Below are positions 56,785-64,000 of a stretch of DNA of 64,000 bases, piece by piece (within the stretch, counting starts at the first letter, position 1; every line of letters begins with the position of its first letter). Position numbers and translations under genes: made by a program. The stretch comes from Phytophthora hibernalis (taxonomy: Eukaryota; Oomycota; Peronosporomycetes; Peronosporales; Peronosporaceae): the NCBI GenBank assembly GCA_012656075.1, contig JAAKBF010000028.1, forward strand, positions 402,788 through 466,787, written 5' to 3'. The notes under the pieces are model-generated. The model was not told the DNA's origin. It did no database searches and worked only from the letters and a program-made list of their open reading frames with translations.

Positions 56785-57119
56785 TCTCGGAGGTGCCGTC
56801 TTGCTTGTTAATCAGTTCTTCTCCGCCCACCACCAACTTGCTGGGGTACTTGACCACGCTGTCTCTCCCGTCCACCGATTGCATCAGGCAGGCGCCGACC
56901 GCTATCTTCGACGAGTCGACGTACAACGAAGCGCTTAGTGAAATCGGGTAGACAAGTATCGGCGGCTCAACCAGCATCCTCTTGAGCTGCAAGAAGGCGG
57001 CCTCGCAATGTTAACTCCACGTAAAGTCAACTCCCTTTTGCTACAACCTCTCGATCGGTGCTGAAATTGCAGCGTACCCTGGTATGTACCTTCGGAAGTA
57101 ACTAGTCAGGCCAAAAAAG

Positions 57120-58191
57120 CGCACACAGTATGCAGGCCATGAGGTCGTCGCACGTTCATGACCGCCTTAACCTTTTTGGGGTTATACAGTATCCTAGAGG
57201 GAGTGACGATGTGGCCCATGAAGGCGACCTGGTCACGGTCCATTTACACTTCTTCATTTTCAACTTGAAACCAGCGGCTCGGAACCGTTCCAGCACTTGT
57301 CGTAGCCGCACCAAATGAGTCGGAAAGTCGTGAAGACGACACAATCGTCGAAGTACACGAGACAGGTTCTCCATTCCAGGTCCACCAGTACATTCTTCAT
57401 TAGTCGCTCGAACGCAGGCACTGCGTTACACAGGCTGAACGGCATCACAAGCCACTCGTAGAGGCAATGCACGCAAAGGCTGTCTTCCCCACACTGTCCG
57501 CTGCCATGGGCACGTTTCAGTAGCCCGAAGCGATGTCCATCGTGGAAAGCAGCATAGCGTTCCCCAGCACGCCCAAGATATCGTCGATAAGTGGCATAGA
57601 ATAGCAGTCCTTGATGGTCACCGCGTTCAGACGCCTGTAGTCAATGCAGAAACGGATGCCGCCGTCCGGCTTGCGGATCACCAAGACAGGGCTCGCCCAC
57701 GGGATGGCAGACGGTCGAATTAGGCCCAGCTCGAGATATTGTATCTCAGCTTCAATAACGTCACCCTCGGCTCTTGAAACGCGGTACGGACGCTGCTTTA
57801 TAGGATCATGCGTCCCCGTATCCACGGCAAATTCAAGTAGATCGGTCCGGCCCGGCTTCATGGAAGTCTCCACGAACATATCTCGGAATGAACCCAACAT
57901 GGTCTGCAGCAACTCGCGTTGTTCCGGGTCGAGCTTCGACTCCTCGAAATCAATCCCCAACTCAGTCTCCTTGGCTTCGACCAGCTCCGGGCACCGGGTC
58001 GGGGACGGCGAGTCATCGACTGCAGCCGCAGCGATCCCAGAGTCCACCCAAGACGAGTCATTTGGGCACCTCGCCTCACCGTTCGACGAGGCAGGCCGTG
58101 CACGGATCCGAAGTCTGACGCGGGCACCACCGTAGCGGCGGCCAGCAAGGTCCCCTACTGGATTACTACGTTGTCGGTCGACGCATTGCAC
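57120..58191 (-). pseudogene. Reverse transcriptase (third gypsy)
   Basis: Upstream connection FEESKLDPEQRELLQTMLGS, then KQRPYRVSRAEGDVIEAEIQ, IPWASPVLVIRKPDGGIRFC, LLSTMDIASGY, YEWLVMPFSLCNAVPAFERL and the catalytic CLVYFDDCVVF near 57360. The first 225 codons are one open frame; later parts shift. Confidence 0.85.
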
Positions 58192-58347
58192 ACTACAAAC
58201 TCGACCATTCTAGACAGTAAACAACGTCCTCGCCACCTTAATCGTAGCGTCCAAATTCGGCTGGCCCTCGACGAGCACCGTCGCCTCACCGTCGGGATGG
58301 CCTACTACGCTGGCGCTTGACCCCCTGGACGTAGTCGCACCGTAGTA

Positions 58348-58725
58348 CTAATTCGCGAGCAATACATCTCTCAACGCGAGTCGAGCACAACGGAACACCT
58401 CTCCCGTATCCTTCAACATCACGGTGCTCTCGTCCATGTCGATGACGGGGCGGTACGCCTTAAGCGCGTCTGTGCCCAGGATGGCATCGACGTGCAGCTG
58501 GTCGACCACGACAGAGGGACGCAGCTTCTCTTGCGTTCCTAGTCGCATCGGGAGGTCAATCACTCCCTTGATTCGAATCTTGTGACCCGACGCGGCTTTC
58601 AGACTTCTAGGGTAAGGATGCAGGGTTCACTCGACCCTCAAGGCGTCGCAGTACCTTTGAGTCGACCAAGCTGGATGTAGCGCCAGAGTCGATTAGCATC
58701 TCGCAGGGCAGGCAGTCAATATAGC
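58348..58725 (-). pseudogene. Aspartic protease (third gypsy)
   Basis: CEMLIDSGATSSLVDSKVL at about 58715-58660 holds the catalytic DSG. After a shift, QLHVDAILGTDALKAYRPVI and MDESTVMLKDTG complete the retropepsin fold at 58510-58400. Confidence 0.8.
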
Positions 58726-58799
58726 CGGTGACACCGACTCAGCGCCGGCAACCGAACCGATGATGCGCTTTCCCTCAGAAACCAATCGTTCCTGCAATG

Positions 58800-59780
58800 T
58801 GAGGCTCGTCGCCTTTGTCAAGTACGCCCGCAACTCCCCGGAGGCCGCTTTCGCTGCCCAGGTCTAAGTGGGTGATCTTGAACCATACAGACATAGTGGT
58901 TGATGTCGTTCCCGTCCTCTGGGTAGGTCATGCGGTCCCCAAATGCCTCCGATCGACCCGAAAACAAGGACGAGCAGTGAAACTTCACCTTTTGTCGCGT
59001 GGCGCCTTGTCAGTCTGGACCGGGGTGTTCGCGCACGACCGACGCCGATCGTTCATCTAGTTCGCATCGATAAGGCTTCGTCGTTGTAGCGGGCCAAGAC
59101 AAGGAGTAACGCGTTCATGAGGTCCGTTCGTCGTTGGGCCCGGCCACACAGCACAACAGTCCGCGCAAGGGCCTCAAGGTTGGTCACTTTCCCGGACTGA
59201 CCTGCAACGCGTTCATCCTCCCGTTAGAGCTCGTGGTCGCGGCTCGCACTAGGGTTCGGTGGCGCGGAGCCAAATCGCGCAGCGATTTCACCGTACTCAG
59301 GGTAGTATCGGAGGCTCCCACAGGGTCCGTCGAGATCCACAACGATATTCGTGACCATGACCTCGTCCCGTCAGCGGGCTTGCTCCCTACGCGTGGCTCA
59401 CCTCCAGAGCACGTCATGGCTGGCGTCGCTGCCTCCGCCCTTCGCGTCAGTTAGCCGCTCTCACGGCACCCACATGTTCATCGGCTCTGGGTTCGCGGAA
59501 ATCGCTGTTCGCGCGTCGTGCTTCCGACGATGAAGCAAGCTTCCGCTTGTACCAGCACGTCCAGTACTCAGGCGTGGACAGTTCGCCCGTGCCGACTCCT
59601 TGGTCCGCGCCAACATCTCCACCGGTATCTCCAGAATGGCGCTCAGTTCTTCGAGCGAGGGCTCCTTCTGCTGAACGACGTTCGTCTCCATACGTCGCTT
59701 CAATTCCAGTTCATCAAGAGGGTATAGTTTGTCCTCCAGTTCCTTGTCGTGTTCCTCCAGTTTGTACCAATTTCAGTTTC
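58800..59780 (-). pseudogene. Gag region (third gypsy)
   Basis: The N-terminal part is charged and helical (KLEEHDKELEDKLYPLDELE, SLEELSAILEIPVEMLARTK). A later block (MNALLLVLARYNDEALS at about 59120) looks like capsid. Frames shift several times and no clear CCHC knuckle was found. Its 5' LTR could not be defined. Confidence 0.5.
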
Positions 59781-59998
59781 GTACCCTCGGTCTTATAGAG
59801 CTGGGTACAGGATAACATACAGGGATCGGTTCACACTGGATATTTGTATCTAGATATAGGACTCTATAGGGACTACAGAGGCTCTCAGAGCCATAGATCA
59901 ACAGAAATAAATCAGTAGTCTTCCCCACAAGCCACCAAGGTCAAGTCCGTCTTCGGTAAGTCGAGCTAGCTTATCTTAGGGTCTGGATATGCTCGGCT

Positions 59999-60457
59999 TG
60001 TGGGATGCTGATCAGCAAGCCTAAGGTACATTGAACCGAGGGTTTGTTGCTGGTCGATCCAAGAGATTAGAGTGGCCGAGTGTTGGGAGCGACGAGGAGA
60101 GTCGTTCACTATATATTATAGTGGAACCGAGTGTTCCATACATATTACTACCCGCCGAGGTTTTACCTCGGCAAACCCGTATTAGGCTTGACAGCCGGTA
60201 CCCTTCCTTCTGAGGGACTGCGGGGTTCGCGCGGCGCAATTTGCATACTAGCCCTCGCTCGTGGCTAGTGGTGCAGGTTATTGGGTTGGCCTAATACAAC
60301 TTAGGTGTACAGAGGGTTCACAGCCAACCCGGTGTAAGGGATCCTTCCTGGTCTTCACGTTTGATCCAACGCTCGTTGACCTGACAAGGGAAGCGAGTGT
60401 TGTTGGTGGGATTCATACCATTCGGTAGTGAGAATTTCTGCGTGATCCTACACGACA
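59999..60457 (+). repeat. Probable 5' LTR of the fourth gypsy
   Basis: Starts TGTGGGATGCTGATC at 59999 and ends near CACGACA at 60457. It is followed at 60461 by TGCCGCGACCCGGGATT, a plausible primer-binding site. It contains a hairpin CCGAGGTTTTACCTCGG near 60154. Boundaries rest on termini and primer site only. Confidence 0.45.
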
Positions 60458-60562
60458 ACTAGTGCCGCGACCCGGGATTGGGAGTGACTTTCTGTGTCTT
60501 GGTTGTATATAGGTTCCTTCCCTAACGAGCATTCGAAGAAGAAAGAATAGAAGAAGAGAAAA

Positions 60563-62526
60563 ATGGCGAAAGGAGCGAAGTTAGCGGTACCAGCAACGCC
60601 CATGAAGTCGAGCGGAGGAGGCACCGAGCTTCGTGCGATCCTGTCCAACGTCGACGACTCCTAGCACTTTGGAGCCGATCAACTAACGCTCGGACATATT
60701 CGACGAGCGGATAGACCACGCTGAAGCCAAAAATGATGATGACGATTACCTGGAAGAAGGACAGCAATGTCCGAAGTTTCGGTAGCCGCTACTGTCTTGG
60801 GAGGACTTAGCGGAGGGGTGAGTTCGCTCGCGCAAAACCTCACCGAGGAGTTGAACGAAGTGGCCGGTCCCGAACCAGCTCACGGCGTCAACGAAGATGG
60901 ACTCGGCGATCTCTGATAACCGAGGACGCGAGTCCTCGGTTATCCGGTAGTCCGTTACAGACAACTCCGGGAGACAACTCGAGAGGTCGGCCGACACGGG
61001 AATTTTCTCGGCGAGGAACAGCCTCAGGGAACGTTCAAGACTCGCACCTGGTGACGCCTGGGTCGGCAGACCCACTGACAACTGGGGAAAGCTACCGAGA
61101 GTGCACCGACCGCGCAGACTGCGGGTTGAAGCACGGGACGGGCGACGAGTCAGCGTTTTGATACGCACAACGATGACTCCTCGGACGATGGATCGTTCGA
61201 CACAGAGGACCAACGAGGTGATGTGGCCGGGGACTGGGCACGCCAAATTCGTGAACTCAGTTCGATGGAGAACGAGAAGTCCGCACTGAGGCTTGAAATT
61301 GCCACACAACTCCCGTTGGGTAACATCAAGCCATATCTCGGCCTCCGAGATAAGTGCGAGAAGTCGATGCAATGGCTCCGATTCTTCATCCATGAGATAA
61401 AGGAACACACACGCCACCGAACGAGTGGTGCATGGCGTTCGAACCTCCAAGACGGTGCTCTACACTGGTACCGACAACCCGCGCGAAAGACGATACGGAC
61501 GTGGATGTTGCTGAGTGATGCGTTCGTCAAGTACTACTGCTCCCGTTTTAATCAATCCGCGAAAGCACGATACTACTCGGCGAGATGTGAAGAGAAGGAA
61601 CACGTCTGCGACTACCTGAATTGACTAAATGGTTATACCAGGAAGCAGGAGTGCAATTCGAGCATGGCGGCCGTGAGATCAGGATCACGTCGAATACTTC
61701 CTCGACTCGTGTGAAGACCGAGCCTTGGAAGAACGGCTGTGCCACGTGCGGGTTAAGAATATTCATGAACTGGAAGACATCAGTAATGACATCCTCAGGC
61801 GTCGCAAAGGCGTGAGGCCTCGGTCCGACGCTCACGGGGTCAAAATGATAGTCGGCATCGACTACGACGGACGCTCCGAGGATTCGCGCAACACCTTCCA
61901 ACCTGACCGAGACGATGGTCGCCGTCGGGAAGATCGTTATCGGATGACCACCGACGCCGAGAAATATCGGCAATATCGACCGAGGGTTACGCTCAGAGGC
62001 ATTGACAGATATGATCACCACATTGAACGTGAACGGTTCGGTCGACTCGCGCGGGGGATCTATGGAGGTGTCTAGCGGTGTTTATGACGATACCGAAGGT
62101 TATGACCTGGAGTATTACACCACTGGCGAGCGAGACTCCGACTGGTACTCAGATGACAAGTGTGCATCAGACGACAATCGCGACTGTGTGGCTGCAACTA
62201 ACGACTCGAAACGTGTCAACGCGGCCCAAGGAACATTCGACCGATCCGACAATCGCAGACCGAGGATTTGAAATAATCAATACATGCATGACCGAGACAA
62301 CCGAGCCCAAGGTGGACGTGATGGCCGTCGACAATATGACCCGTGCGCTACCTGTGGTGGGCTTACACACTCTGCACACTATTGTTTCAAGAGGTGCAAG
62401 ATGTGCAAGCAAGTCCACGACGCAGGGAAATGTGAAGCATTCAACGAACTTGCGTCTCTTCTGAGGGCGAAGGTGGAGAAGAAGCCGAAGCTTCAAGAAC
62501 TGGTCTACGGGGGTCATTTAAAATAG
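60563..62526 (+). pseudogene. Gag of the fourth gypsy
   Basis: A start at 60563 (MAKGAKLAVPATPMKSS) is followed by a stop near 60661 and low-similarity sequence. Capsid blocks appear from 61400: LQDGALHWYRQPARKTIRTW, FVKYYCSRFNQSAKARYYSA, HVCDYLNRLNGY after a shift, EERLCHVRVKNIHELEDISN. A double Cys/His finger closes it at 62340-62450: CATCGGLTHSAHYC, CKMCKQVHDAGKC. The type is common in Phytophthora gypsy elements. Shifts and stops show it is damaged. Confidence 0.75.
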
Positions 62527-62859
62527 GCAGTCCACTAACTGAAAGTGGGTTGATCCCAATCGGGCTGCCACGGTTAGCCGAGTCTGCGCTGGATGCGGAC
62601 TATTTGTTTGCGTTCGCGGGCTCGTGCAAACGGCGAACGACGAATATGGAACGACGGAAAATAGAGAAGAGAGAGACGCAAGCCTCAGTGGAAGTGAGAC
62701 GACAGCAGAACCTGAGAATCTGTTACTGGTATGGTTACCGAGGCTTCAATCGCGAGCATGGCCGTGACCGAGCATCGACTCCGAAACCTCGGTCAGACAA
62801 TCGAGTTGGGTGTTGAGAACGGTGGGGTGGAGGTCGTCTCAACGTTACGACAAGCGAAA

Positions 62860-63972
62860 GCAACTTCGATCCATGGTGAATGGATCAGTGGATGACTCAC
62901 GAACGAGGATCCTTCTGGATACGGGGTGAATGTCAGTGTAATTTCTGCTTCCTACGCGAAGAACTGCGTGTACGTGAGTTTCACGGCCGCAGTCTCGAGG
63001 TAGTGAATTAACCCTGGGTTATGGAAACACGTCGCCGAACACTCGTCAAAAGTACCCTAGGGTGGGAACGAGTATACGTATATGAGCTGTAGATTATGGA
63101 TCACCGCGCGGTAGTTGACGTCGTCCTTGATACGGACTTCATGATCCCAGCCGGAATGCGGATCGATTTATCCCACGTCACGGCCCGGCTACCAGACGAG
63201 GTGATGGTGCCCTTGGTGAGGTCTCAGACTACCAATGATGCTCCGGTATATGGAATGCAAGTGGTAGGCGGTTCAACCGAGGATTTGTCTGTCGCTGGTC
63301 GAGTGGTATGAGTTCAACTTACCTCGACGACGCTCGCTGAACACTCATGACGTATGGGTCCGTCGAGTTGGGAATCTCGTGCCTACCGTAACGAGGTTTC
63401 GGAGGAGACAGCCAGCAATCGTTCGACTGACTAACGTGTCACCGACGGTTGCCCATTGCACTAACCACGAACCAGTCTTGTGGGTACCGCGAGGTGACCT
63501 CCCGCGGGGGCGCGGGTATACTGGGTTGCGATCGTCTAAGTACGACGAATGGCAAGTTTTAGCGTAAGCCGAGTGCCGCGATGACACTCTGCTGAAGCGT
63601 GAGGGTAAGCTTACGAGCAATGGCTGGTCAGTCAACCGCAGGCTGTAGAAAAACGGCAATACCCGACGCCACACAAGATTATATTTCGAGCACTTAGGAA
63701 CCAGGATGGACAAAGGCTGACCAGTCACCGAGTGTTGACGATGTCATCGAGCGTCCAACTGGGCTCGACCACACAGCGATAACAGTGATTCTGACGTCTT
63801 CGGATACAGCAGCAACGGATGTTGCAACCGAGGAGGATAAGAACTCCTCCGTTTCCGAGACCTCGGGCGGGAGGGACAGCGGTCGCCCGGCTCCTGGAGA
63901 ACCGGTAATCACAGCCACCGATGATTCGGAGGCTCGTTTGGAATCCACGTTCGTGGTGCTGATGACCTGCAT
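62860..63972 (+). pseudogene. Protease and start of pol of the fourth gypsy, cut by window edge
   Basis: The protease starts RILLDTG near 62910 and continues NVSVISASYAK. A shifted block follows: DHRAVVDVVLDTDFMIPAGM, RLPDEVMVPLVRSQTTND, MQVVGGSTEDLSVAGR (to 63311), then VPTVTRFRRRQPAIVRLTNV and KYDEWQVLA (to 63567). RT would lie beyond the right edge. The sequence after 63570 has no clear motif. Confidence 0.65.
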
Positions 63973-64000
63973 CTCTGCCGGTGATGCCGTGGAAATTGAC

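Larger units (their letters stand above)
55225..59780 (-). mobile_element. Third Ty3/gypsy lineage, partial
   Basis: On the minus strand: gag-like coiled region (59780-58800), protease (about 58720-58350), RT (58060-57120), RNase H (56990-56500), H2C2 region and a truncated integrase (55684-55225). A MITE (55685-55949) has inserted between RNase H and integrase. Its RT differs clearly from the other gypsy copies in the window. Confidence 0.8.

Noticed and set aside
1..64000. tRNA, rRNA or snRNA genes
   Set aside because: I scanned for tRNA B-box-like GTTCGAATC words and rRNA-like blocks and saw none that could be supported; a covariance search would be needed to exclude them.

Overview
The window reads as nuclear DNA of an oomycete, most likely Phytophthora or a relative. 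The evidence is compact genes with 65-75 nt GT-AG introns (donors mostly GTACG/GTAAG), a fused HisHF enzyme, an oomycete-type ankyrin family, and a dense load of Ty3/gypsy, Ty1/copia, Mutator-like, hAT, Harbinger-like and miniature inverted-repeat elements. No plasmid, viral or bacterial gene organisation is visible. The species call is an inference from family content.

Layout. At 1-330 there is the tail of a retroelement. At 658-5487 (minus) lie two ordinary host genes: bifunctional imidazole glycerol phosphate synthase (HisHF) and an ABCG half-transporter with a cysteine-rich ectodomain. At 6383-10552 (minus) is a decayed Mutator-like element that joins a FAR1-like domain, a MULE transposase, a SWIM zinc finger and a Ulp1-type cysteine protease. 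At 10.8-12.2 kb are three inverted-repeat elements. A neutral ceramidase gene (plus) is at 13618-15622. From 16.2 to 22.7 kb there are remnants: a piggyBac-like tail, a minisatellite, an unrecognised HMG-box-like protein, a gypsy fragment abutting a broken Harbinger-like transposase, and a Ulp1-like domain that has lost its catalytic cysteine. From 24.2 to 30.6 kb there are a MITE, an ankyrin pseudogene, a dead hAT transposase, a copia gag scrap and an ankyrin-repeat gene. Cytosolic-type lysyl-tRNA synthetase (plus) is at 31463-33410, followed by a 437-bp inverted-repeat element.

From 34.4 to 39 kb little is recognisable. From 39 to 64 kb the sequence is almost entirely LTR retrotransposons: a chromodomain gypsy (minus, about 39.3-50.36 kb) split by a young copia element (42289-46913, LTRs differing only by indels, 5-bp target duplication GCGCC). 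A related 3'-truncated gypsy (50.36-54.37 kb), a third gypsy lineage (55.1-59.8 kb) carrying a MITE, and a fourth gypsy in the opposite orientation (59999 to the right edge) follow.

A pattern runs through the window. HisHF, the ABC transporter, ceramidase, LysRS and the young copia element all keep their conserved domains, yet each is broken by several shifts that almost all look like single missing bases, often in short G/C runs. I read this as uncorrected base-calling or assembly error, not real gene death, and I annotate those loci as genes with frameshifts. The older transposons, in contrast, also carry in-frame stops, lost catalytic residues and nested insertions, so they are truly decayed.
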